Assembly: GCA_947579605.1 (NCBI GenBank)
Contig: OX388321.1
Coordinates: forward strand, 23,055,614-23,119,613
Direction: 5' to 3'
DNA length: 64,000 nt
DNA from: Athripsodes cinereus
Taxonomy: Eukaryota; Arthropoda; Insecta; Trichoptera; Leptoceridae
Shown here: positions 11,524 through 20,000 of the stretch, in pieces
Layout of the letters: each line of letters begins with the position of its first letter
Position numbering within the stretch: position 1 is the first letter of the stretch
The notes under the pieces: model-generated
The model's database searches: none
Told to the model about the DNA's origin: nothing
Seen by the model: the letters and a program-made list of their open reading frames with translations, nothing else
Made by a program: the position numbers and the translations under genes

Positions 11524-13380
11524 ATGTTGACTCCTCAAACGCGTCTCTTCGTTAAGGATCAAGATAACGGTTTATCATACTTAATTGATACCGGATCGGA
11601 ACTTTGCATAATTCCAAGATCTTATCGCAAATGCCAAAAAGAAAAAGTTAATCTTACACTTTTTGCAGCAAATGGGACAATCGTTAAAACATATGGTACT
11701 TCAACCATAAACATAAACCTAGGTTTTAAACAAAAATTCAGATGGAACTGCGTCATAGCAGATGTATCTAGAGCTATATTGGGAGCTGATTTTTTAACTA
11801 ATTTTAATTTAATTGTTGACATGAGGAGCAGACTGTTAGTCGACAAAGGCAGTGGAGATAAGGTAAAAGCTTATAATTCTAATGTTGATAGTACTAATGT
11901 AACTTCTATTTCTTTTTTAGATAAGAACAATAAGTATCATCAAATGTTAGCAAATTTTCCAAAACTAATTGATATAAATAGACCTTTTAGTGACATATCT
12001 CATCCAACAATTCACCACATAGATACTAGAGGAAGCCCATTCAGATCTAAACCTCGTCGCTTGTCTCCAGAGTTGCTGAAGCAGGTGAAAACCGAGTTTG
12101 AGGATCTGGTTTCCCAAGGTATTTGTCGTCCATCTAATAGCGAGTGGTCATCACCTTTACATGTAGTAAAAAAGGCGGATGGCACGTTCAGATTGTGTGG
12201 AGACTACAGGAAGTTGAATCAAATAACTGTTCCAGACAGGTATTCTCTACCTCATATTCAAGATATAACTAACGATTTTGCCAATTCTAGAATTTTTTCA
12301 AAGCTGGACCTAAAGAAGGCATATCACCAAGTACCTATGAATGAAGAGGACATTAAAAAAACCGCGATTTGCACATTTGCAGGCTCCTGGGAATATTTAC
12401 GCATGCCATTTGGCTTATCTAATTCATGTCAGACTTTCCAACGGCACATGAATGTAATGACTCAAGGTCTAGAAGGAGTAAAAGTATATATCGACGACAT
12501 AATTGTACATTCACCAGATGAAGAAACACATCTTAAACACCTTAATGCCTTGTTTAAGAGATTAGACGAGTGGGGTATGATTGTAAACCCATCTAAATGT
12601 GAATTTGGTAAAAGTTCTATTCTGTTTCTAGGATATGAAGTTTCAGCAGAAGGAGTAGGCCCATCGCCAGACAAGGTACGAGCTCTCGCTGAATATACCA
12701 AACCAAAAACCATTCAAGACCTCAGACGTTTCATCGCAATGTCAAATTTCTATAGGAGATTCATAAAAAACGCTGCCCAGAAACTAGCAAGATTAAATGA
12801 ATACTTAAAAGGAGCTAAGAAGAATGATAAAAGACTGGTACAATGGAACGATATTACGACGAATGACTTCGAGGAGGTAAAACAATCTTTAATAACTTGC
12901 ACTAAACTTAAGTATCCCGATAGTACTAAACAATTGTCATTGTGGACGGATGCTTCAGATTTTGCAATCGGAGGAGTACTACAACAGGCAGGAGAAGATG
13001 GTAATTATGAACCTATTAGTTTTTTTTCAAAAAAGTTAAATAAAGCTCAGAGTTCATATAGTACATATGACAGAGAATTGCTAGCTATATTTGAAGCCAT
13101 TAGATATTTCAAACATCATTTGCAAGGCAGAGAGTTCTGTATATACACAGATCACAAGCCACTTCAATATGCTTTCAAAAAGAAAAATTTTGAAAAAGAA
13201 AGTCCACGTCAACAGAGACAATTGGATTTAATTGGACAGTACAGTACCGATATTAGATATGTTACTGGTAATTCTAATGTAATTGCAGACGCTTTTTCTA
13301 GAATCGATATGATAGAGTTACATAATGATATCTCGTTAGAAGATATTTCCAAACAACAAAATCTGGATTTGGAATTGTAA
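11524..13380 (+). CDS. pol: Pol: protease, reverse transcriptase, RNase H
   Basis: A 618-codon frame, probably made as a Gag-Pol fusion by -1 frameshifting, since the first ATG follows the gag stop by 8 bases and the frame is open upstream. Aspartic protease: LIDTGSE with Asp at about residue 22. Reverse transcriptase: RPSNSEWSSPLHVVKK, FSKLDLKKAYHQVPM, and the catalytic YIDD at 322-325. RNase H: LWTDASDFAIGG (about 475-486), TYDRELLAIFEAI and YTDHKPLQYAF. No internal stop or frameshift. The frame ends at TAA 13378-13380 immediately after RNase H, while the same frame continues into integrase. That makes the stop either a point nonsense change or a programmed readthrough site. Confidence 0.95.
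   Translation: MLTPQTRLFVKDQDNGLSYLIDTGSELCIIPRSYRKCQKEKVNLTLFAANGTIVKTYGTSTININLGFKQKFRWNCVIADVSRAILGADFLTNFNLIVDMRSRLLVDKGSGDKVKAYNSNVDSTNVTSISFLDKNNKYHQMLANFPKLIDINRPFSDISHPTIHHIDTRGSPFRSKPRRLSPELLKQVKTEFEDLVSQGICRPSNSEWSSPLHVVKKADGTFRLCGDYRKLNQITVPDRYSLPHIQDITNDFANSRIFSKLDLKKAYHQVPMNEEDIKKTAICTFAGSWEYLRMPFGLSNSCQTFQRHMNVMTQGLEGVKVYIDDIIVHSPDEETHLKHLNALFKRLDEWGMIVNPSKCEFGKSSILFLGYEVSAEGVGPSPDKVRALAEYTKPKTIQDLRRFIAMSNFYRRFIKNAAQKLARLNEYLKGAKKNDKRLVQWNDITTNDFEEVKQSLITCTKLKYPDSTKQLSLWTDASDFAIGGVLQQAGEDGNYEPISFFSKKLNKAQSSYSTYDRELLAIFEAIRYFKHHLQGREFCIYTDHKPLQYAFKKKNFEKESPRQQRQLDLIGQYSTDIRYVTGNSNVIADAFSRIDMIELHNDISLEDISKQQNLDLEL
13378..13380 (+). other. In-frame TAA between RNase H and integrase
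   Basis: The only stop in an otherwise continuous frame from 11479 to 14568. The context is TAA CAA TTG, close to the STOP-CAR-YYA leaky-termination motif known from plant-virus-type readthrough but differing in the last base. A simple nonsense mutation is equally possible. Confidence 0.85.
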
Positions 13381-14568
13381 CAATTGTTTGAAAATAAAGA
13401 TCATTCATTAAACCTAATCAAAAACAATTTACAAGGTTTACAGCTCATCTTTGATCTTCATGAAGGAAATCTAAGACCGTACATACCTAAAACTTTACAG
13501 AGAAGATTTTTTGACAGTATCCACAACTTAACTCATCCAGGTGCCAAGGATACCTTGAAAACAATTTCCAAAAGAGGAGTTTGGAAGAATATGAGAGCTG
13601 ACTGTAATCTTTGGAGTAAAACATGTATTAAATGCCAAAAATCTAAGGTAACAAGACACACTAGAACGAAGATTATGAATATGAAACTGCCTGATGCAAA
13701 ATTCCAGACAGTACACATTGATATAGTCGGACCGCTCTTAGAATCTGAAGGTATGAAATATTTAATTACTTTTGTGGATAGGTATTCACGATGGAGTGAG
13801 GCAATACCTATAAAAGATATAACAGCTAAGACAGTAGTGAGAACTATTTGGGACCACTGGATTACGAGGTATGGAACACCACTGAAATTTATTACTGATC
13901 AAGGTAGACAATTTATGTCAACAGAATTTAAAATGTTTTGTTCTAAATTAGGGACTAAACATTCTATTTCTTCTCCTTATCACCCAGAGACCAATGGAAT
14001 GGTAGAACGATTTCATCGTACACTGAAAAACAGTTTTAAAGCACATCATCCTATCCCATGGACTCAATCGTTGTCAACTATATTATTAGGTTTAAGAACT
14101 ATAATTAGAGAAAACACTGATTATTCCATTTCAGAGATGTTATACGGAAATCCAATAAGATTACCAAATGACATATTTTGTGATACCGACGAAATTCCAG
14201 AACCAAATTACTACACTCAACAACTGATATGGTACATGAAACAGATTAAACCACGTCCTGTGGAACATCATCATAAGAATAATATATTTGTACATCCTGA
14301 ATTAAAACTTGCAAAATATTTGTTCGTTAGAGATGATAGGGTGTATAAACCGCTTTTTCCAGCATATCAAGGCCCTTACCAAGTTTGCAGAAGAGACGAC
14401 AAGACTGCAACTTTGCTAATAGGAGGAGAACCGAAAACTATATCATTGGACAGATGCAAGCCTTATTTTTGTGAGGCAAGAAACGAACCTGAACAAACGG
14501 TTTCAACAACAAGAGAACCTGTATATATTACTAGAAGTGGAAGACCTATATACAGACCTAATTCGTGA
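13381..14568 (+). CDS. pol: Integrase domain of Pol (downstream of the TAA)
   Basis: About 395 codons counted from the codon after the stop; no AUG begins it, so it depends on readthrough or is not made. HHCC zinc domain: His 48, His 52, Cys 82, Cys 85 in HNLTHPG...TCIKCQKSK. Catalytic core: Asp 114 (VHIDIVGP), Asp 173 (ITDQGRQF), Glu 209 (ETNGMVERFH), giving the D-D-35-E spacing. A GPY/F-like module (YQGPYQV) follows, and the tail ends in RSGRPIYRPN. Catalytic residues are all present. Length suits a Ty3/gypsy integrase, and no chromodomain is evident. Confidence 0.93.
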   Translation, partial: QLFENKDHSLNLIKNNLQGLQLIFDLHEGNLRPYIPKTLQRRFFDSIHNLTHPGAKDTLKTISKRGVWKNMRADCNLWSKTCIKCQKSKVTRHTRTKIMNMKLPDAKFQTVHIDIVGPLLESEGMKYLITFVDRYSRWSEAIPIKDITAKTVVRTIWDHWITRYGTPLKFITDQGRQFMSTEFKMFCSKLGTKHSISSPYHPETNGMVERFHRTLKNSFKAHHPIPWTQSLSTILLGLRTIIRENTDYSISEMLYGNPIRLPNDIFCDTDEIPEPNYYTQQLIWYMKQIKPRPVEHHHKNNIFVHPELKLAKYLFVRDDRVYKPLFPAYQGPYQVCRRDDKTATLLIGGEPKTISLDRCKPYFCEARNEPEQTVSTTREPVYITRSGRPIYRPNS

Positions 14569-14590
14569 AAAAACCGGCGTTTTTACACTG

Positions 14591-14602
14591 CCAAGGGGGC
14601 TG
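14591..14602 (+). promoter_or_regulatory. Polypurine tract
   Basis: CCAAGGGGGCTG lies directly before the 3' LTR, the position where plus-strand DNA synthesis is primed. The purine run is short (AAGGGGG) and ends three bases before the LTR. Confidence 0.6.
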
Positions 14603-15179
14603 TGTGGCAACCAGCGAAGCTTGCCAACAATTATAGTTTTATATATGTATGTTTTGTAAATAAAAATTGATAATGTGTTTCAGCAACATTATAAACTAAA
14701 AATGGACATAGCACCGCCATCTAATGAAGATCAGGAAGAAGTAAAGTTAGCACCAAATGTTTACCAAGACGCAAACCTTCAGGGGAGACAAAATGTAGAT
14801 GTCTGTAATAGAGGGCGTTAAAATCTCACACGAAAGCCATCAATAGAGTAGGAGAAAATTATCCACTTCAGTTCACTTTCGGCAGGCAATTATAATAGTT
14901 TAACAAATTAATATTCTCCTTTAACTTTTCATTATCATTGTTACAATATTTTATCTTTCTGTAATTCAATTTATAAATTAAAACAAGTGTTAAATATAAT
15001 CGATTCTTTTATTCAAAACACACTGTAAGTAAAAATATAATAATTTAAAATATAGGAAGTGGTAAATCTTTTGGCAATAGTCAAATTTCATATTCACTGT
15101 ATGTGAATGGAATAATGAACTAAAAGATTTTCTTTATCTCCAAGAGAGCTACAAACACCTATAAAAGGTGACTCCTATA
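14603..15179 (+). repeat. 3' long terminal repeat (577 bp)
   Basis: A copy of the 5' LTR with an exact offset of 5,379 bp. I read both in full and saw no substitution or indel. Confidence 0.95.
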
Positions 15180-15183
15180 CACA
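15179..15183. repeat. Target site duplication, right
   Basis: ACACA, matching 9219-9223. Confidence 0.8.
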
Positions 15184-15478
15184 CTTCCTTCGCTTCCTCC
15201 ACATTCATACAGTTCCTCATACACGCACGTCGGTTTCTCTTACTCAACACGCGGCCGTCCTTGATTAGTTTTAGGATGGCATATTTTTCTCCTCTCATTA
15301 TGTGACCAAAATATGAAGTTTTACGGAGCTTGATTGTTGTGAACAATTCTCTACGAGCATTTGCTCTACGTAATACTTCAACGTTACTTGTCATGTCAGT
15401 CCAAGATATTCTTAACATTCTTCGGTGGATCCACATTTCAAACGCCTCCAAGCGGTTAACCTCACCTTGAGGGTCCAT
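15180..15478 (-). mobile_element. LINE body fused to LINE-A 3' module (right part of split host repeat)
   Basis: The minus-strand frame reads EAFEMWIHRRMLRISWTDMT and KTSYFGHIMRGEKY, a typical RTE-like post-RT segment. It then runs without a break into KDGRVLSKRNRRACMRN and MNVEEAKEV, which is the LINE-A ending at 18960-19040. The expected GKIEGxRGxGR ending is absent, so two LINE families are joined here. The module continues across the LTR element into 9123-9223. Confidence 0.85.
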
Positions 15479-15849
15479 GCCTCGACACCAATCAATGAAT
15501 AATGTTTTTTTTTGTGTCTATTTTGTGAACTTTCTGTTTTGTCTATGATTAATTAATTAATAAATAAATGTAACGAGAAAAAAACAAGTACGTATGAATT
15601 GTAAAATATCATGTACATATGTATATGCACTCAATATCTCTGTTTTAGCATTGTGGCATATAAACCATGTTGTTGAATATCTCATTTATTAATGGCTTGA
15701 AGAGGACAGCCTATACGTTCTTTGCATTTGCCAGAAAATCCATTAATTATCTCTCGTGTGAACCAATCCGATCACACAATAAAATTAAAAAGTATAGCTT
15801 TATTCATAAAATTGTATCATGATATGCAGTAAATTTTATTAATCGTTTC
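15479..15849. other. No gene recognised
   Basis: AT-rich, with TTAATTAATTAATAAATAAA near 15550 that could be a LINE tail. Confidence 0.4.
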
Positions 15850-15985
15850 ATTCACGTGCCTTGTTAAGGTAGTAGAATTCCATATTGAAATTATGAAACA
15901 AATATTTTATCTACATACTATTTTGATTATTTTTAAGAGAGACGTCTTTCGTCTTTAAACGACATTGTCAAAGAGATTGGCAATA
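15850..15985 (-). repeat. Hammerhead-bearing repeat, single arm
   Basis: Shares GGTAGTAGAATTCCATAT, GAGACGTCTTTCGTCTT and ACATTGTCAA, in the same order, with the foldback at 34912-35117. There it is doubled into a palindrome; here only one arm exists. Confidence 0.75.
15939..15971 (-). ncRNA. Hammerhead-ribozyme-like motif
   Basis: Minus-strand order: UUGACAA (core, C3U and G8A relative to CUGAUGA), one U, stem II GUC/GAC with a 7-base loop, GAA, palindromic stem III AGACGUCU, then C as the cleavage base. C3U with G8A keeps a base pair between positions 3 and 8. Stem I is not convincing, so activity of this copy alone is doubtful. Confidence 0.55.
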
Positions 15986-16229
15986 TTCTTGAAATACAAA
16001 AAAACAGTTCTCTCAATAAAAAATCAATGAAGATGAAATAAATATTTGTTATTCATTTTCATTAACAAACATGAAACATGCAATAAAGATTATAATTATT
16101 TTTATTTTATTTTATTTTATAGAGACTCACAGAAAACTGACAACACAATACATAAATTACAAACATACAATAAGATCTGGCCAGTTTCCCAATTAAGAGT
16201 GTCTGTATTAGTATAATATGTAAAACAAA

Positions 16230-16550
16230 AGAACCGTTGGTCGCAAAACATCGAAAATGAAGAGGTGTTAATCAGGGTAGGCGAAAAAATGCAACTGTAA
16301 AAGGATCAGCCAACAACGAGTTAACTGGATTGGCCACAACATCAGGCACACAGGCCATCATATCACCATCGCGGAGGGTAGGAGCGAAGGCAGAAATGGT
16401 AGACGCCGACCAAGAGACACTTATATGGACCAACTGAATAGACACATGAAATGCGTAGAACTAAAGAGACCAGCTGAAAATAGGGAGGAATGGAGAAGAA
16501 ATCCCAATTTCACTGCAAACCAATCAAATGGATTGTAACTCACTTTATAT
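16230..16550 (+). mobile_element. LINE-C 3'-end fragment (degenerate)
   Basis: Matches 58525-59120 in order: AACATCGAAAATGAAGAGGT, CAGGGTAGGCGAAAAA, GGATTGGCCACAACATCAGG, AGGGAGGAATGGAGAAGAAA, and the ending CCAATCAAATGGATTGTAAC. It codes a broken SxNELTGLATTSG-type stretch where the better copy has QQRANWIGHNIRH. 5'-truncated. Confidence 0.85.
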
Positions 16551-17162
16551 TATGTTAATCAATTGCCGACAAAACTGCCTGACGTTCAGACACGTGTTTT
16601 GATGGAATATCGTAATACGAAATTACTATAAAGATACTTTTAATAATATTTCAAACAAAAAATGTTTATTCTTGAATTTACTTGTTGGCAATCCATGACT
16701 AAGTATACTTTGTGAACTGAAGTATTTCTTCACACAACCGTGTAGTAACAACATGCAGGAACCTGGCTACTGATAAGAAATTCATTTCACAGTGTGTTAC
16801 TTACAACAAGTACAAGTTTAGTACAACAAGACCTTACATAATATGAACGTTTAATGCGCACACCATACACCAACAGACACTTATACATTCCTGATACATA
16901 TATTATTATTATTAGAAACTGTGTACCTATTTCAAAAGACTAAATATTAAAATAATATTACAAGTATTTAAAAATATAAGCTTTCTCAAGAAACCACCTA
17001 AGTAGTAAGTAATGAAGCCATTTTATAAGTACTAAAGTAATGATTTTTTTGAGATTTTTTTATGTAGAATAAAGAAGGCAAAGGATAAATTTAATGATGA
17101 AAAGAGAAAATTCATACGAGAGATATCTGATAAATGTCGATAGTTGGAATAACCGTGAGCCT
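16551..17162. other. No gene recognised
   Basis: AT-rich; no repeat end, hairpin or coding stretch identified. Confidence 0.45.
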
Positions 17163-17775
17163 TATTTGAGTCCAATTGTGAATTTCTATCATAAAGTTTG
17201 TGATTTTTTAAACTATGAATTTTTTTTTTTTTTTAAAAAGATGTATCTGGATTTTGTTATAAACCCAAATACAACCTTATACACCTTTCACACTAAGCTA
17301 AAAGCTTGTGCCGTGAAAGGGGAGTTTGCCGGCACCTGGGATCGAACCACGGACCCCTTGTTCTGAAGGCCGAGACTCTACCTCCAGGCTACCGACGAAC
17401 CCAATTTCAATCGTATAGTTTGTGATTTTTTTAACTATGAATTTCTATGGTAAAGTTTGTGATTTTTTAAACTATGAATTTCTATCGTAAAGTTTGTGAT
17501 TTTTTAAACTATGAATTTCTATCGTAAAGTTTGTGATTTTTTAAACTATGAATTTCTATCGTAAAGTTTGTGATTTTTTAAACTATGAATTTCTATCGTA
17601 AAGTTTGTGATTTTTTAAACTATGAATTTCTATCGTAAAGTTTGTGATTTTTTAAACTATGAATTTCTATCGTAAAGTTTGTGATTTTTTAAACTATGAA
17701 TTTCTATCGTAAAGTTTGTGATTTTTTTAACTATGAGTTTCTATCGTAAAGTTTGTGATTTTTTAAACTATGTGC
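17163..17775 (+). repeat. 37-bp minisatellite, about 11 units, split by a SINE
   Basis: The unit contains TTTCTATCGTAAAGTTTGTG followed by ATTTTTTAAACTATGAA, with an exact 37-bp period over 17402-17772 (about ten units). One more unit precedes the SINE at about 17177-17220. Central units are identical, while edge units carry substitutions (CAATCGTATAG, CTATGG), the usual sign of unequal exchange. It is not coding in a conserved frame. Confidence 0.92.
17221..17402 (-). mobile_element. tRNA-derived SINE (SINE1) inside the minisatellite
   Basis: On the minus strand: head GGTTCGTCGGTAGCCTGGAG with box-A-like TAGCCTGGAGGTAGAG, box B GGTTCGATCCCA, then TTGCCGGCAAACTCCC-like body, and an A-rich tail (T-run at 17219-17233 on the plus strand). 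AATTT flanks both ends and is part of the repeat unit, consistent with a target duplication. A second copy is at 22255-22440. Confidence 0.88.
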
Positions 17776-17777
17776 TC

Positions 17778-18135
17778 TTGAAATAATTAACATCAGGCTA
17801 GGCGGAAATAGGCGACTCTTTAAAAAGGTAATCCAGCAACGAACAAATTAGATTGACTTCAACATCATGCTTAAGAGTATTAACTATGACTCGATAAAAG
17901 AATATTGTAACGAGTAAACTGGATAAGCCACAACATCAGGCACCCAGGACTGCTCTTCACTATCGTGGAGGGCAATATTGAAGGTAGTAATTATTGTTGA
18001 AACCGACCAAGATACGCCTAAATGGATCAAGTGAGGAAAGACAGGAGCTGTGACACATTCGTAGAAATAGGAAGTAATGGAGGAGATAATTTATACTCTT
18101 TGCAGATCAATCCAATGTATTTTAATCCATTATAT
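17778..18135 (+). mobile_element. LINE-C 3'-end fragment (highly degenerate)
   Basis: Retains GGCTAGGCGGAAATAGGCGA, TGGATAAGCCACAACATCAG, CACCCAGGACTGCTC, a GGAAGTAATGGAGGAGA-like word, and an ending similar to CAATCCAATGGATTG. An insertion of about 70 bases (17850-17920) duplicates part of the region. Non-coding. Confidence 0.78.
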
Positions 18136-18524
18136 ATGAACATTTTGTCACAGGGATTATTAAAGATTATCACGTCATTTAAGACGTAAAATAGATTTAG
18201 TTTACAAACGATAAATGAAATATAATAAATTGTAATTTTTATAGAAATGTTTATGATAATATACAAGTAAACAAAATCAATATAAACTTCCGATAAGGAT
18301 ATTAACTGTTAGTAAAGGACGCTGACGCAAGAAATCTATCCTAATGTGAAAAATTTAATGAAGGTATCTATCCAATAGGATCCGACCGAAAATAACGGTT
18401 ATTTACTTTAACGTAATTTCGGTTTAGTGAAATAATTTGTAGCTCAATTTTTATATACATACCTATTAATATTTGAATTTATTCAAAATCTAAGTTATCT
18501 TTCGATATTCGATACAGTTAATTT
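18136..18524. other. No gene recognised
   Basis: AT-rich; nothing assigned. Confidence 0.45.
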
Positions 18525-19115
18525 ACAGAAATCCGCCGGTGCTAGAGTGAATGGTGCACTTCGATCCATTTTTAGCAATAGCAGTGTGTCGAACATGGCA
18601 AAAATGCTAGTGCACAATACCATTCTGGTACCGACACTTATGTATGCAAGCGAAACTTGGACGTGGTTGAAAATGGATGAGAGTGGAATAAATGCCGTGG
18701 AGATGTGATCACTGACTGAGAAGAATGGTTGGTAAAACGTTGCGAGATAGAGTGAAGAATGAGGATATTAGGAGAATGAGCGGATGTTAGAGGAGTGTTG
18801 TGGACAGATTGCGTGTAAACAAGTTGAGATGGTTTGGACATGTTGAGCGAATGCAAGATGAAAGGATGACGAAGAGGATGTATTTATCTGAAAGAAGGGG
18901 TGTGAGGAAGCGCGGACGTCCAAGAACCACGTGGCTTGATCACGTGGACCAAATTCTTAAGGACGGACGCGTGCTGAGTAAGAGAAATCGGCGTGCATGT
19001 ATGAGAAACTGGATGAATGTAGAGGAAGCGAAAGAAGTATGTAAGGATAGATCTATATGGCGTTCCGTTCTCTCTGCCTACCCCTCCTGGGACATGGCGT
19101 AAAGGTATAGTATAG
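18525..19115 (+). mobile_element. LINE-A 3' end, best copy in the window
   Basis: Translation across a few breaks gives a RVNGALRSIFSNSSVSNMAK-like start, VPTLMYASETWTWLKMDES, and then an uninterrupted 100-codon stretch (18800-19102): LRVNKLRWFGHVERM, MTKRMYLSERRG, GRPRTTWLDHV, KDGRVLSKRNRRACMRN, and the end SAYPSWDMA. This is the region downstream of the reverse transcriptase in RTE-like LINEs. It closes with GGTATAGTATAGTAGTAG, a simple-repeat 3' tail. The TGA at about 18707 and a frameshift before 18800 disable it. The catalytic reverse transcriptase is missing (5' truncation). Confidence 0.9.
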
Positions 19116-19486
19116 TAGTAGTAATTTACAGAAGTCGAGTTTAGCGCAAAGACGCAGTTTTTTCCAACTAACCCAAATTCATGTGAATTATAAGCTTTTA
19201 AAAAAGGAAGAAAGAAGGCACAAGGGAAAAAGTAGGTTGGAAAAGGGACTAGGCACAGATGCCAAATTTTGAGTGATAAAATTAATGATCCTTGACCGCT
19301 TAAAGGGAAGCAATCTCATTCTGGAAAGCAGACTATTCCAACATGCCGAAGAAACATTTCAATTTAACTGAAATGTTTTTACTGAAATCGTAGCTCATAT
19401 TTTCTATGTCTGAAATGAATCAATCTTCACTACAAGTAAAACGGATACTAGACAATAATTTCTTACAAATATCTCGAAGGTTTTAA
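19116..19486. other. No gene recognised
   Basis: No recognisable coding or repeat signal. Flank of the next hAT element. Confidence 0.45.
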
Positions 19487-19494
19487 ATTATATC

Positions 19495-19992
19495 TAGAGT
19501 AATCGATCCCGGCCCTTTTTTCGAATCCCGGGATTTCGGGATTATATCTACAGTTAATACCGGGATACTCCCGGGATCGTATTGATAATGAAAAGTGGTA
19601 AAAAAGTCAGTAAACCATGTCAAATTCAGTATTTTATTTATCTTTTGGCAATGTTTTAACCTTTTAAATTATTTTCTTCTATTTTTCTATACAATTAATC
19701 ACACACAGCTAAGTGAATACCGTGTGCAAAACAAAGTTTTCCAACCTTCAGCATAACATTTGGACCATCAGTGACTATTGCCACAATATCTAGTGAGGTA
19801 TCGAACCCAGAAAGGTGCTCTTTTAGGATAAGAACACAAGTTTTGGCTATCAGTGATTTATTAATGCGAATGTGTCGCAAATTCCTGAATTATTTAAAAA
19901 CTGTACTAATCCCGAAAATCCCGGGTTCGTGAAATTTAATCCCGAAAATTTCATGGCTAAAATAGGTACGACCGGGATCCTCTAATCCTCTA
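19495..19992 (-). mobile_element. hAT element, internally deleted (498 bp)
   Basis: Ends are TAGAGTAATCGATCCCGG and, inverted at the right, TAGAGGATTAGAGGATCCCG. Flanked by perfect 8-bp ATTATATC duplications (19487-19494 and 19993-20000). CCCGGGA words are repeated near both ends, as also in the element at 50808-51901, suggesting one family. Confidence 0.88.
19695..19880 (-). pseudogene. hAT transposase fragment
   Basis: Sixty-one residues including ILKEHLSGF, SLDIVAIVTDGPNVMLKVGK and LCFAHGIHLAVCD, the segment of hAT transposases around a catalytic aspartate (TDG) and the CFAHxxxL motif. Zinc-finger and C-terminal dimerisation parts are absent, so this is the residue of an internal deletion. 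Confidence 0.85.
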
Positions 19993-20000
19993 ATTATATC

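Larger units (their letters stand above)
9224..15179 (+). mobile_element. Ty3/gypsy LTR retrotransposon, nearly intact
   Basis: A 5,956-bp element with direct LTRs, primer binding site, gag, pol in the order protease-RT-RNase H-integrase, and polypurine tract. That gene order and the GPY-like region after the integrase identify Ty3/gypsy (Metaviridae). There is no env-like frame between integrase and the 3' LTR (only 34 bp remain). By eye the two LTRs show no difference, so the insertion is recent and may be polymorphic. Nested in a LINE-A-tailed repeat. Features that might limit activity are the in-frame TAA between RNase H and integrase and the required gag-pol frameshift. Confidence 0.97.

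Noticed and set aside
14569..14602. Search for an env gene making this an errantivirus
   Set aside because: Only 34 bp separate the integrase stop from the 3' LTR, and the frame at 14471-14659 is a shadow in another phase running into the LTR.
17178..17775. CRISPR-like array
   Set aside because: The 37-bp units are contiguous with no variable spacers, and the genome is eukaryotic; it is a minisatellite.
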